Shown one piece after another: positions 34,171-43,057 of a stretch of 64,000 nt of DNA. Below the pieces are notes generated by a model, which was given only the letters and a program-made list of their open reading frames with translations, had not been told where the DNA came from and did not search any database. Position 1 is the first letter of the stretch, and each line of letters opens with the position of its first letter. The stretch is from Chitinophagaceae bacterium 26-R-25 (GTDB taxonomy: Bacteria; Bacteroidota; Bacteroidia; Chitinophagales; Chitinophagaceae): assembly GCA_029906195.1 (NCBI GenBank), contig JARWSJ010000001.1, positions 186,001 to 250,000 of the forward strand, written 5' to 3'. A program made the translations under genes and the position numbers.

Positions 34171-36156
34171 TCAAGCCTTTTTCACAATCAGGTGGTTTAA
34201 TTCGGGGTCGTTAATGATCATCTCCATCCTTGATTCCACCATGTCCATCATGCTTTGTTTAACTAGGATGTAAGTGGACCGGACATCATTGCCATCGAAA
34301 GTTTGATTAACCGGTGGAAATGGCACGGGTTTCTCTGCCTGGGTGTCGGCTGGATTGATTACACTCGCATGGAATGCCTTCAGCGTGATCGTTTCGCCGG
34401 GGTTGTCCGCCACTAGACCGACGAACTCGCCAGACGATAAACTTGAAATCGTACTCGCAGGAATGGATTGCTCCAGTTGTTTCGACCTCGAAATAGAGGT
34501 GTCACTACTATTGATTGACATGCTTTCGCGGTCCTGGAAGGTCTTTTTAAACCGCTCACTTAACAATTTCGCGGTTTCACCACTCACCTGCCCGCTGATG
34601 ATGTTTCCTGTAATATTGAAAATGATTTCTGCCTCTTCTTTAGCATACATCAATTTTAGCTGGCTATAGTCTTGTACCGCGATCGCAGTGATGATCTTGT
34701 TCGATCTTCCGGTGGCTATTGTCCTCATCACACTCGCGGCCCTGATGGAAGCAAATTCATCACACACTTGTGCACAGGGATATTTGCCGGGTTGGTTGAT
34801 AATTTTGTTGAGCCGGTCCACAAACAAGGAAAGGATGGGAGCGAGCGCTTCCTGTTGCTGGGTATTGTTTCCCAAACAAAATATTTTCGGCTGATCAGGA
34901 TCGTTAATAGCCAGGGTGAAATCATTACCAGAAAGTACATAATAAAACTCGGGCGTGGAAATTCTGCCAAGTGGAATTTTTACGGATGTTACCTGGTTGC
35001 TTAACGTTTCCTTATCGCCCGATTTATAGAGTTGCACAAAAGGGTTCACCAGGGTGACTATCTCTTTCTCAGTTTGAAGAATGGTTAATAGCTTATCCAG
35101 GTCAATGTGGAGGAGTTCGATCGCATGAGGTAGTGTGCAGTATCGGCCATCTTCATATTTCCGCAGGAACCAGATGGCGGCTGCTAGTAAGTTGATGGGT
35201 GACTCGACAAAAAAGTCGCCTTGTTTGTTGATCCAGGTGCGGTTCATGCTCAGCAACAGGGAACGGGCGGCATCGATGGCGCTGGTAAAGTTGGGCAATG
35301 TGTCTGGATGAAGCGGGTTGCATCTGTTCGTGCGGGACAGGTCATCAAAATTGATCGTATAGCATTTCGTGTTGGGTGGATAATCCTTCCGGTGTCGTTC
35401 AAATAGGTTGTAAGTGAAATTTGTCAGCTCAGGATACTTGTGGTCGAATACAAACAGTGCCATTTTTTTTGCCACCAGTTGACGCAAAAAGTTTTCGATG
35501 ATGAAGAAAGTCTTGCCACTTCCCGGTGAGCCCATGATCAGAATCCCACGAAAGGGATTGATGAAGTTGATCCAGCTTTTTCGTTGTTTGCTTTTCAGTG
35601 TATACACGGCCGGCAGGTTGAGAGAATATGGATTGGCAAGCAACCGCTCTTCCTGCGGGAAACTTTCATTGGCGGTGTTAAAGATGTCGTTGCCGAGTTT
35701 GTTTTTGATTACCCTTGTAATAAGCCCAGCACCCGTTAGTGCCAGGATAAAACCAGTGGTGGTAAATGTTATGTAGCAGATTGTTCGCGTCGCAATGGAA
35801 CAGGTGTCCATTTGTAAAATTGATCGGCTTAAGAAATAGATGATGAGTCCGGCAATAAGTGCCAGTATGGACTTTGAAAATGTCGCTTGTTCGGACTTTT
35901 TGCCCCTGACGCCAATGGCAGACAGCAAGAGAAATCCGAGTGCAATGAGTTTTGATTTTTCAAAGTAGCTGAAGAGGCCGGTTTGGATTATATTTTTTAG
36001 AAGTTGGTCGCTGATGCGGCTGGTCAGGTTCCACTGTTTGAAAGCCGCATAACAGCAGAAATAGAAATGCAAAAATAATATTACGATGGCAATCAATCTT
36101 GTCATGTCTATCACCTTCTTTAACCCTTGCTGGTTTTCGCCGGTTTGCATGGTCAT
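34171..36156 (-). CDS. Type IV coupling protein, VirD4/TraG family (Bacteroidota MobC-type)
   Basis: 661 aa. Four N-terminal membrane helices (about 19-38, 65-84, 96-114, 126-148) precede the ATPase. Walker A is GSPGSGKT at 209-216, and the Walker B/TraM-recognition region reads AQVCDEFASIRAASVMRTIATGRSNK. It docks the relaxosome to a type IV secretion channel. Only this coupling protein is present: no VirB4, TraJ- or TraN-like channel genes appear in the window, so the element should be mobilizable rather than self-transmissible. It begins 14 bp after the relaxase stop, completing the MobA-relaxase-coupling protein operon. Confidence 0.92.
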   Translation of the reverse strand: MTMQTGENQQGLKKVIDMTRLIAIVILFLHFYFCCYAAFKQWNLTSRISDQLLKNIIQTGLFSYFEKSKLIALGFLLLSAIGVRGKKSEQATFSKSILALIAGLIIYFLSRSILQMDTCSIATRTICYITFTTTGFILALTGAGLITRVIKNKLGNDIFNTANESFPQEERLLANPYSLNLPAVYTLKSKQRKSWINFINPFRGILIMGSPGSGKTFFIIENFLRQLVAKKMALFVFDHKYPELTNFTYNLFERHRKDYPPNTKCYTINFDDLSRTNRCNPLHPDTLPNFTSAIDAARSLLLSMNRTWINKQGDFFVESPINLLAAAIWFLRKYEDGRYCTLPHAIELLHIDLDKLLTILQTEKEIVTLVNPFVQLYKSGDKETLSNQVTSVKIPLGRISTPEFYYVLSGNDFTLAINDPDQPKIFCLGNNTQQQEALAPILSLFVDRLNKIINQPGKYPCAQVCDEFASIRAASVMRTIATGRSNKIITAIAVQDYSQLKLMYAKEEAEIIFNITGNIISGQVSGETAKLLSERFKKTFQDRESMSINSSDTSISRSKQLEQSIPASTISSLSSGEFVGLVADNPGETITLKAFHASVINPADTQAEKPVPFPPVNQTFDGNDVRSTYILVKQSMMDMVESRMEMIINDPELNHLIVKKA

Positions 36157-36170
36157 AGCTGTTTATATTT

Positions 36171-37415
36171 TTAATGATGAAATTTTCTTTTTCTTTTTTT
36201 TCGTAGCTCTTCTCTATTGAGTTCGCTATTGAAGGAGGGATCCTGTTCATCCCGGGTCAGCACTTGCAGGATCTCGTAAGAAGGAATAAAAGAGGTGATG
36301 GGACTTGGTTGATCGTGACTTTCGAGACCGGGTTTCGGCAACTGGATTCTCGTCAGTGGAAGAGGTTGCATATTTTTTTCCTGGATCCTGTTGGCACTGT
36401 ACTCCTTGCCCAGGTCGCTTCCATTGAAGACGCATTTTTGCTGGTGATCGACATAGGTGATCCCGTAGATGATTCCTTTGTCGTTCTGTCGAAGGACTAC
36501 ATTAATGTTTTCTTGCTGCAGGCTTTTGGTAAGTCCTTCCAGCGAGGTGTTTTTGTGTCGCAGGAAATACAAATCAATGGCGTTTTTGATCCTTGTCTTA
36601 TAGGGTTGTTTCAGTGGTTCATTCTTGATGAACTGAGCTTGCAGGTAGGACCATCCCGGGTTGCTGTAGATACTGCTGGCCTTGAGCGGTACCCCCACCT
36701 TTTCTCCTTTCTCATCCAAGACCCGGTACACCAGTCCATTGTTTTTGTAAGTACGTGAATGCTCGCTGCCTCGATCCGCCATCACATTGTATTGTTTAAG
36801 CAGGGCGTTGAGTTCGGGTAGCGACGCATATTTGTAAGTCGTCAACACCGCTGCCAGCACGTTTGCGATGGCCCGTCTTGTTTCTGTTTTTCCATAGATG
36901 ACTTTGGGAACGTTGACAGGTTTGATTTCCTGTTGGTGTTTTTGTTGCGTCTCCGCGATGATGAGTTTGAACTCCGTCTCAATTTCTTTGCGTGCTTGTT
37001 CAGACTGGTTGCGACCGATGTTAAACATTTTAATCGCTTTGCCATCTCGCTGGATATTGGTGGATACAATATGAATATGCGGGTGGCCGGCATCGTTGTG
37101 CTGGTAGACGAGATAGGGCTGGTCGCCAAAACCAATTTTTTGCATATAGGTATCGGCGATGGTTTGTAATCTTTCGACCGATAATTTCTCCGACGGATCA
37201 AAGTTTAAAGAGATATGCGTGGTGCTTAATTGGGTTCGCTGATTGAGCGCCATTCGCTTTTGCAAAGTTTTTATTTTATCGGTGAAGCCAAGCAGGTGGG
37301 TGTCCTTTCCAAAGTTTTTTGAATAGATCAGTATTGCGTTTCCTTCCTTCAATTTCTGTTCGTTATAGTTGAGCACGTTACCCAGGCTTTTACTGGTGTT
37401 TATGATTGCAACCAT
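36171..37415 (-). CDS. MobA/VirD2-type relaxase (HUH endonuclease)
   Basis: 414 aa, Bacteroidota MobB type. The HUH triad is His111, His113 and His115 in AGHPHIHIVSTN. The candidate nucleophile Tyr17 lies in SLGNVLNYNEQKL, and THISLNF at 67-72 is the conserved strand before it. The C-terminal half is helical with no helicase or primase domain. It nicks one strand at oriT and pilots it into the recipient. Its start overlaps the end of the MobA accessory gene by 16 bp, giving translational coupling. Confidence 0.93.
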   Translation of the reverse strand: MVAIINTSKSLGNVLNYNEQKLKEGNAILIYSKNFGKDTHLLGFTDKIKTLQKRMALNQRTQLSTTHISLNFDPSEKLSVERLQTIADTYMQKIGFGDQPYLVYQHNDAGHPHIHIVSTNIQRDGKAIKMFNIGRNQSEQARKEIETEFKLIIAETQQKHQQEIKPVNVPKVIYGKTETRRAIANVLAAVLTTYKYASLPELNALLKQYNVMADRGSEHSRTYKNNGLVYRVLDEKGEKVGVPLKASSIYSNPGWSYLQAQFIKNEPLKQPYKTRIKNAIDLYFLRHKNTSLEGLTKSLQQENINVVLRQNDKGIIYGITYVDHQQKCVFNGSDLGKEYSANRIQEKNMQPLPLTRIQLPKPGLESHDQPSPITSFIPSYEILQVLTRDEQDPSFNSELNREELRKKRKRKFHH

Positions 37416-37792
37416 GCGTCGTTGATTTTGGCGATTTGTGCATTGACGTCGTTCATTTTTTTGGCTAACAATCCTTCGGAACCGTCATGATGCTGGAGCC
37501 ATATTTTGACCTCGTAGATATGATCGAGCGTGTACATTTTTTTGACGACCTGGTTGTAGTTGACACCGATTGAATTCAACTCGGTTTTTAGTCGAATCAA
37601 CTCATGCATGCAGTCATCGAGCGACTGGTTGCGTGTGTAGGTAGTGATGGGCTTATCGAATATTTTTTTTCGGATATAATCGCTCAACTTTTGGCAGGTT
37701 GAGCGGCTGCATTTTTCATTGATCATATCCCATTCTTCCCATGTGATCCGCACCTGCAGGATCTTCGATCTTGTTGTTCTTTGTTCACTCAT
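37400..37792 (-). CDS. Mobilization accessory protein (MobA/MobC-like, ribbon-helix-helix)
   Basis: 130 aa from the ATG at 37792, the likely start because it opens with MSEQRTTRSKILQVRITWEEWDMINEKC, a ribbon-helix-helix-like DNA-binding segment; the frame continues upstream without conservation. The C-terminal part is the usual helical pack (MHELIRLKTELNSIGVNYNQVVKKM), seen in relaxosome accessory proteins. It should bind near oriT and assist the relaxase. It is the first gene of the mobilization operon, directly beside the candidate oriT. Confidence 0.88.
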   Translation of the reverse strand: MSEQRTTRSKILQVRITWEEWDMINEKCSRSTCQKLSDYIRKKIFDKPITTYTRNQSLDDCMHELIRLKTELNSIGVNYNQVVKKMYTLDHIYEVKIWLQHHDGSEGLLAKKMNDVNAQIAKINDAWLQS

Positions 37793-37892
37793 CACATTAT
37801 CATTTAATCGTTCAAATAACCGCCCACGACTCCTATGTTGATTTCCAAAAGTTTTAGAGATTATTTTTTTGTCTATCAAAAAATAATTCCCT

Positions 37893-37975
37893 TTGCATCA
37901 GGAAGTCAAAGAGGAAACGGGCTCTGCTGAGGACCAACCTGTCAGCAATAGGCTTCCTGCGTTACACTGTAACAT
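37893..37975. other. Candidate oriT: nested inverted repeats upstream of the mob operon
   Basis: CAGGAAG (37899) pairs with CTTCCTG (37959), enclosing TGCTGA (37925) with TCAGCA (37947). GTTAC-act-GTAAC (37961-37973) follows. Nested short palindromes directly upstream of mobA are the usual form and site of oriT in Bacteroidota mobilizable elements. The nic site cannot be fixed from sequence alone. Confidence 0.55.
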
Positions 37976-37981
37976 TAGTTT

Positions 37982-38010
37982 AATAGAGGGTGATTATCAT
38001 CCTCTATTTT
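37982..38010. terminator. Strong hairpin between oriT region and IS110 element
   Basis: AATAGAGG (37982-37989) pairs with CCTCTATT (38001-38008), and inside TGAT pairs with ATCA, leaving almost no loop. A T-rich end follows. It could be a terminator or part of the oriT structure. No gene is evident between 38010 and the transposase end at 38185. Confidence 0.65.
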
Positions 38011-38184
38011 AATATTACAGGTTTCGCTTTATGGCTAAAAAAACCTGGGGTGATAACTATAAAAACAACCTCCTATCAGTAGACATTTTTTGTTCAAATG
38101 CTACAATTCGCTTTTTCAATTTTTATAGGATAAGGGCCGCATACTTCGGAAGGCAATTTGTTGCAGTCGTGGGAAGCGGACACC

Positions 38185-39294
38185 TTAAATTGGTTGTGTT
38201 TTATAGTTGGTGTTTTTTACACCACAAGTGTATGTTTTTTCATTTTTTAAGACATAATATATTCGATTCAATAATTTTCTTGCAATACGAATAATAGCTT
38301 TGTTAGCCTGCATTCTTCGACAATAGGCGTTATAACTAATTGAAAGTGCAGAATCGGATCTGATTGTCATCCATGAACATTCGACCAGTATTCTCTTGAG
38401 AACTTTTTGTCCTCTGAATGTTATCTCGCCTGTACTTTCTTTTTCCCCACTTGAGTGACTGTTAGGAATCAGCCCAACATAAGAAGCCAACGCGTCTGTG
38501 TTTTTGAAGCGTCTAATATCTTCCAATTGGGTAAGCAACGTAATTGCACAAATCTTTCCAATTCCAGGAATGCTTAACAGGAGATCCATTTGGTTTTTGT
38601 ACCGTTCTTCACAATAGAGCGATCGCAGTTTTTTATTGACTTCGAGTATTATTTTCCGCTGCATTTCCACTTCAGATATTAAAAAATATAAGGACGATTT
38701 GGCATATTCTGATCGTAAAATAATATCCTCTTTCAGCCATTTTATAAAACGGTTGCTCCAGTGAGTATTTACATTGCTGAACTGGGGCGCTATTGGTATC
38801 CCATAGAACTGCAGGAATGATTTAATTCTGCATTTCAATTTGGATAAATCTCTTGCCAGTACATCCCGTGTCCTGACTAATGATCTGTCTTCTAATGTTT
38901 GTATTGTTAGGATGTGAATTGGGGTCAGTTGTTGTGCTCTTAGAGCTCGTGCAATTTTTCGGCTATCCACTGGATCATTTTTTTGAAATTGTTCTTTTTG
39001 TGTGGTAGGAATATCAGCTGCATTAATCACAATATTATTCACTCCAAGTTCCAGTAATTGGTAGTGCGCACTGAACCCGCAAAAGCCAGATTCGTATGCA
39101 GAAAAATACTCGTGATTCGGGAAATTTTGTTTTAAATAAGTCGCCAATAAAACAGCATTTGGTGGTTGCGTAAATGTTTTGTGAATAGTATTTTCTGTCA
39201 GGATTGTCACTGTCCAACTTTTTAAATGTAAGTCGATTCCAACGTATATTCTCGGCATGATGTCGGGCCAAATATTTGTCGTTTGTTTTAGCAT
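38185..39294 (-). CDS. IS110 family transposase (DEDD, bridge-RNA-guided type)
   Basis: 369 aa; ATG 39258 (MPRIYVGIDLHLKSW) is an alternative start that matches the family's usual opening. The N-terminal RuvC-like DEDD domain shows Asp in YVGIDLHLKSW, Glu in AYESGFCGF, and Asp residues in QKNDPVDSRKIA. The C-terminal Transposase_20 domain has LLSIPGIGKICAITLLTQLEDIRRF and the candidate catalytic Ser in LVECSWMTI. It appears full-length and intact. Family members recombine DNA guided by a bridge RNA transcribed from the element's noncoding end. Confidence 0.93.
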   Translation of the reverse strand: MLKQTTNIWPDIMPRIYVGIDLHLKSWTVTILTENTIHKTFTQPPNAVLLATYLKQNFPNHEYFSAYESGFCGFSAHYQLLELGVNNIVINAADIPTTQKEQFQKNDPVDSRKIARALRAQQLTPIHILTIQTLEDRSLVRTRDVLARDLSKLKCRIKSFLQFYGIPIAPQFSNVNTHWSNRFIKWLKEDIILRSEYAKSSLYFLISEVEMQRKIILEVNKKLRSLYCEERYKNQMDLLLSIPGIGKICAITLLTQLEDIRRFKNTDALASYVGLIPNSHSSGEKESTGEITFRGQKVLKRILVECSWMTIRSDSALSISYNAYCRRMQANKAIIRIARKLLNRIYYVLKNEKTYTCGVKNTNYKTQPI

Positions 39295-39354
39295 AAGTCA
39301 TGGTTTTAAATGATTAATGGTAAACGAATTCCAAATTTAAAAACTTAGTGGTTT

Positions 39355-39475
39355 ATGCTATTTGCCCACTCGTTCTGGCTAGCTCACTCAAACATAGCGA
39401 CTCCGGAGTAAGGGCGGCAAGATCGTCCGTTGTATGACAACGGAACATCTTGCCGGGGAGCGGGGAACAGGCTGC
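39355..39475 (-). ncRNA. Candidate IS110 bridge RNA
   Basis: On the minus strand the first hairpin is GGCAAGAT-GTT-CCGTTGT-CAT-ACAACGG-ACG-ATCTTGCC, a stem with a symmetric internal loop (plus-strand 39416-39454). Downstream, GCCCttACTC pairs with GAGTGGGC around about 34 nt that contain further pairing (GCTA/TAGC). Two consecutive stem-loops with internal loops directly upstream of an IS110 transposase is the arrangement of bridge RNAs in the IS110 group. Target- and donor-binding loops are not assigned here. Confidence 0.6.
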
Positions 39476-39678
39476 CTCATTGGTTTTTGGGATATCGGAC
39501 AATTTGGCCTTTGGGGAGGTATTGGGGTGAAGGGCAGGTGGCTGGACGAAGGCTGGTGTTGGACAACGGCCAGGTGGTGGGGCGATAATCTTTCACGAAT
39601 CTACGTATGACAAAAAGTGGTTCCATAAGTCCTTTACAAATTAAACGAGTAACGGAAGCCATCCATTGAAAAATTAGC

Positions 39679-39696
39679 TTTGATAGTGCTATCAAA
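39679..39696. promoter_or_regulatory. Operator-like palindrome TTTGATAG-TG-CTATCAAA
   Basis: A perfect 18-bp palindrome ends 25 bp before the start codon of the 94-aa gene, where a repressor would cover the promoter. The regulator is unknown. Confidence 0.55.
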
Positions 39697-39721
39697 ATTG
39701 TACATCAAAAAAAGAAAATTT

Positions 39722-40006
39722 ATGTTGTCAGAAAAAGAAATATCCATGCTGTATGAGACCGTGTTAAGCTCGCCGGGAATGAACGACAATGTGAAGCTTG
39801 CCATCACCATGACAAGAAAAAATGCGTTGCTATTATCCAGCTTAATTGACAGCGGCATTGCGAACGAAAATGGCACCAATAAGTTGTTTGTCGCGGCGGG
39901 TGAGGAGAACGTGGAGTTGGTTAAAAAACTGTCCGAAGATATCCTCGAAAAAGCGGGGCTTTCAAGTCTACATGAAAGACTGAAGGCGTTGAATGGAGGG
40001 AAGTGA
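39722..40006 (+). CDS. Hypothetical protein, 94 aa
   Basis: Starts at ATG 39722 (MLSEKEISMLYETVLSS). It is small, acidic and helical, with a middle FVAAGEENVELVKKLSEDILEKAG and a C-terminal LHERLKALNGGK. I do not recognise the family. The palindrome just upstream suggests regulated expression. It is followed after 68 bp by the 80-aa gene on the same strand, so they may form a small cargo operon beside the IS110 element. Confidence 0.6.
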   Translation: MLSEKEISMLYETVLSSPGMNDNVKLAITMTRKNALLLSSLIDSGIANENGTNKLFVAAGEENVELVKKLSEDILEKAGLSSLHERLKALNGGK

Positions 40007-40074
40007 GGTGTGGCGATGTATTGTTCGAATTTTAGTAATTTAGCCTCACTCATAAACTGGCTAAATACAAAGGC

Positions 40075-40317
40075 ATGTATAAACTGGACAGTGACGGCGA
40101 AGAACCATTTGTGATCGAGGTGGCGGACACCTGTTTTATTATCCAGCCGTTCCAGGTGGAGGATGGCATCGTATTTATTACGACCATCCGGGAAAAGGAA
40201 ATACGTTTTGAACCCGATCCTGAGACTGGTGATTTAAAACCGGACTATTATCCAATTGATGTGGATCGTGATGTCATTGACGCCATAGCGGATGGCATTG
40301 AAAAATATTGTCTATGA
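40075..40317 (+). CDS. Hypothetical acidic protein, 80 aa
   Basis: A strongly acidic, compact beta-rich sequence (MYKLDSDGEEPFVIEVADTCFIIQPFQVED, EIRFEPDPETGDLKPDYYPID) ends in a short helix. No family is recognised. Small, acidic and located in a mobile region, it could be an inhibitor or immunity-type protein, but nothing in the sequence proves that. Confidence 0.55.
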   Translation: MYKLDSDGEEPFVIEVADTCFIIQPFQVEDGIVFITTIREKEIRFEPDPETGDLKPDYYPIDVDRDVIDAIADGIEKYCL

Positions 40318-40487
40318 ACTTTGGAGCGGAATTTCAAAAATAACAACGAGCAGATATTTGCGTTGCCTCACGACAACGAAATGAACCATGGCGTCTTGAG
40401 TAAACCATGGGAAGACAAGTTTCCCCTGCGAACTATTGCAGGAATTTTTGAAAATTTGTAACTTTAAAGGGAAGGAGGCAACAGACT

Positions 40488-41354
40488 ATGCTCTTGCAAG
40501 ATTTTTTGCCTGGTTTGACGCTCCGGGAATTTGTACAATGCTACCGGATTGTTCATTTTGAATTCGACAAACCGAATGAAAACTTCATCAAGGCTTATCC
40601 TCCTAAACCAGAAGTGTGCCTTCATTTTACGCTCCGTGGATATATCAAGAACGAGCTTGCTGACGACGGTACGCATGGATTTTTATTTCCCGTCACATTG
40701 GCCGGTCAGCAAACCGGGGTTACCTACCGGTACAACAGCAGCAGTCTTTTAAATGTCCAGATTGTTTTTCAACCCAGTGCCCTGTTTCGGCTTACCGGCA
40801 TTCCCGCCTTTGCATTCACCAATCAATACCTCGACGCTCAACATGTTTTTCCGCATATCCGTTTGGTATGGGAAGAACTGCAACAAGCAGCAACGTACCA
40901 CCAGCTCCTTTCCATTGCAGAAAGGTTTGTCATTTCCCTGGTCAACGATCCAACAAAGGAGCCGCATCCACTCGATGCAGCCGCTAACTGGATGATCAAA
41001 AAAGGAGGGAATGTTTCACGTGACCAGATGGCAAAGGCATCCTGTATTTGTACCAAACAATTTGAAAGAAAGTTTTACGAGAGAGCCGGTGTTCATCCTA
41101 AAATCTACGCAAGAATCATCCGGTTCAATACAGCGTTCAACACCAAAAATGCAAACCCCGGCTGGGACTGGCTGAGGATTGCCATCGCCTATCATTATTG
41201 CGACTACCAGCACCTCGTGAAGGACTATAAAGGCTTTACAGGGCTACATCCCCGGGCGTTTCATCTATTGGAAAAGAGTGCCCCGGAATGTAAGCTTGGA
41301 CTTGATCAACCGCTTTACCGGGATCGTTTCAAATCAACCAGCGTCCCCTATTAA
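40488..41354 (+). CDS. AraC family transcriptional regulator
   Basis: 288 aa. The N-terminal half resembles the DUF6597 cupin-like module found before AraC domains (LREFVQCYRIVHFEFD, YPPKPEVCLHFTL). The C-terminal AraC/XylS HTH spans about 165-275 (DQMAKASCICTKQFERKFYERAGVHPKIYARIIRF, IAIAYHYCDYQHLVKDYKGFTGLHPRAFH). It sits upstream of the aldehyde dehydrogenase gene on the same strand with a 158-bp gap, so it is the probable regulator of that gene. Confidence 0.9.
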   Translation: MLLQDFLPGLTLREFVQCYRIVHFEFDKPNENFIKAYPPKPEVCLHFTLRGYIKNELADDGTHGFLFPVTLAGQQTGVTYRYNSSSLLNVQIVFQPSALFRLTGIPAFAFTNQYLDAQHVFPHIRLVWEELQQAATYHQLLSIAERFVISLVNDPTKEPHPLDAAANWMIKKGGNVSRDQMAKASCICTKQFERKFYERAGVHPKIYARIIRFNTAFNTKNANPGWDWLRIAIAYHYCDYQHLVKDYKGFTGLHPRAFHLLEKSAPECKLGLDQPLYRDRFKSTSVPY

Positions 41355-41512
41355 AAAGTCTTTTTTTTACCAGTTTCCTGTGTACATTATTGCCAATTTT
41401 GGGGTAGAAAACCGCCCGTTAGGTAACCGGTCAACACCCATAATTCCCCCTTGTAACACCCTTGATCCTTGCCCGAATGTCCCGCATTATTAACACCTAC
41501 AAACATGCAAAT

Positions 41513-43012
41513 ATGGAAACCATTGAAAAAAATACAACCAGTGACATACGCACTGTTTCGCAAGATACCACAACGAAAAATTGGATCGGTGGACGATGGG
41601 TAGATTCAGATAAGCAGCACGGCACCTCCATCAATCCCCATACAGGTGATCCAATCGGGACTTATGCAAATGGCGGATTGAAAGAGGCACGCGAAGCCGT
41701 AAAAGAAGCCTCCCTGGCCTTTCATGAAAGCTCGTGGAAGAATGATCATGCCCTCCGGTCGAAGGTGCTGTATGCCATGGCGGATAGCATTGAAGCGAAT
41801 AGTGAGGAACTGGTGCAGATGCTTTGCACAGAGGTGGGTAAAATCGCCGGTGAAGCGGCCATGGAGGTGGGTACGACACCACCCATACTGCGCTACTGGG
41901 CCGGCAAAACATTTATCGCAGGGAGGGCGGGGGAAGCAAGCCCGGGTGTGCACTCTGTCGTTATGCGTGAAGCCATTGGGGTGGCCGGCATTATTGCCCC
42001 GTTTAATGCGCCTGTTGTGCTGACCATTCGCGCACTTGCACCGGCACTGGCGGCCGGCACCACGGTCGTGGTAAAGTTACCCGGCGCCACCGCCCAGACA
42101 AACGGGCTGCTTAGTAAGATCATTTCCCAAACACCACATTTACCACCGGGTGTCATCAATTTTGTTACAGAAAGCGGCAGTGAAGTGGCGACCTTTCTTG
42201 TGCAGTCTCCTGATGTACCTGTCATCAGTTTTACTGGTAGCTCCGCTACTGGTCGTGCCATTGCAGCAGCAGGCGCTACTTGTTTGAAACGACTTGTCCT
42301 TGAGTTAGGAGGGAAGACACCTATGATCGTCTTTGATGATGCCCCTCTTGACATGGCCATTCCCACCATCGTGAAAGCGGTCACGCTGTTCGCCGGGCAA
42401 TTTTGTATGACGGGAAGCCGGATACTCGTACAAAGAAGTATTGCTGACACCCTGCGAAAAAGACTAACGGAAAGCTTTGCTACCATTAAGGCCGGGCCCG
42501 GCACCAATCCGGATAGTGATATGGGAGCGATGATCAACCAGGCCAATGTTCAACGGGTCAATCTCATGGTGGAAGCAGCCATTGCCGCAGGCGCCAAGAT
42601 ACTGGTGCGGGGAGGACCTGTCACAGAAGGTAAGTTGTCAAAAGGCGCTTACTATCTGCCCACCTTGCTGGAGTTGACTGATTCGACATTGCCCATTGTG
42701 CAGGAGGAAGTATTTGGACCCGTGGCCACTTTGCAGGTTTTTGATACGGAAACAGAAGCCATCCATCTTGCCAATGACAGTCATTATGGGCTTGCTGCCA
42801 GCATATGGTCCCAGGACGCAGGCAGGCCCTGGCGCGTCGCCAAAGCCCTGCAGGCAGGCACTGTATGGCTAAACACGTACGCACAGATTTTTCCGCAGTT
42901 TGAAGAAGGCGGTTACCGGCAAAGTGGCGTCGGGCGTTTGCATGGTGAAGCTGGGTTGGAAAATTTCCTGGAATACAAGCATATTGTGCTCAACATGGGG
43001 GCTGTGACATAA
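41513..43012 (+). CDS. NAD(P)-dependent aldehyde dehydrogenase
   Basis: 499 aa from ATG 41513 (METIEKNTTSDIRTV); the in-frame extension to 41462 is not conserved-looking. All ALDH landmarks are present: FNAPVVLTIRALAPALAAGTTVVVK, SFTGSSATGRAI, general base Glu264 in LVLELGGKTP, catalytic Cys298 in GQFCMTGSRILV, EEVFGPV, and the late FLEYKHIVLN. It oxidises an aldehyde to the acid in the cytoplasm; the substrate cannot be told. It follows the AraC gene, which likely controls it. Confidence 0.93.
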   Translation: METIEKNTTSDIRTVSQDTTTKNWIGGRWVDSDKQHGTSINPHTGDPIGTYANGGLKEAREAVKEASLAFHESSWKNDHALRSKVLYAMADSIEANSEELVQMLCTEVGKIAGEAAMEVGTTPPILRYWAGKTFIAGRAGEASPGVHSVVMREAIGVAGIIAPFNAPVVLTIRALAPALAAGTTVVVKLPGATAQTNGLLSKIISQTPHLPPGVINFVTESGSEVATFLVQSPDVPVISFTGSSATGRAIAAAGATCLKRLVLELGGKTPMIVFDDAPLDMAIPTIVKAVTLFAGQFCMTGSRILVQRSIADTLRKRLTESFATIKAGPGTNPDSDMGAMINQANVQRVNLMVEAAIAAGAKILVRGGPVTEGKLSKGAYYLPTLLELTDSTLPIVQEEVFGPVATLQVFDTETEAIHLANDSHYGLAASIWSQDAGRPWRVAKALQAGTVWLNTYAQIFPQFEEGGYRQSGVGRLHGEAGLENFLEYKHIVLNMGAVT

Positions 43013-43057
43013 GGGACAAGGTTGGTGTATCTGTCAGCTGTTTTATTAAACTCTTTT

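Larger units (their letters stand above)
38185..39478 (-). mobile_element. IS110 family insertion sequence (ends approximate)
   Basis: The element comprises the transposase and the structured noncoding stretch upstream of it. IS110 elements lack clear terminal inverted repeats, so the ends are estimates; the right (upstream) end probably lies near 39478, after the structured region. It sits between the oriT region and two small genes. Confidence 0.8.

Noticed and set aside
38031-38294. 87-codon plus-strand frame beginning MAKKTWGDNYKNNLLS
   Set aside because: It overlaps the end of the IS110 transposase on the other strand and has no family-like or conserved pattern.
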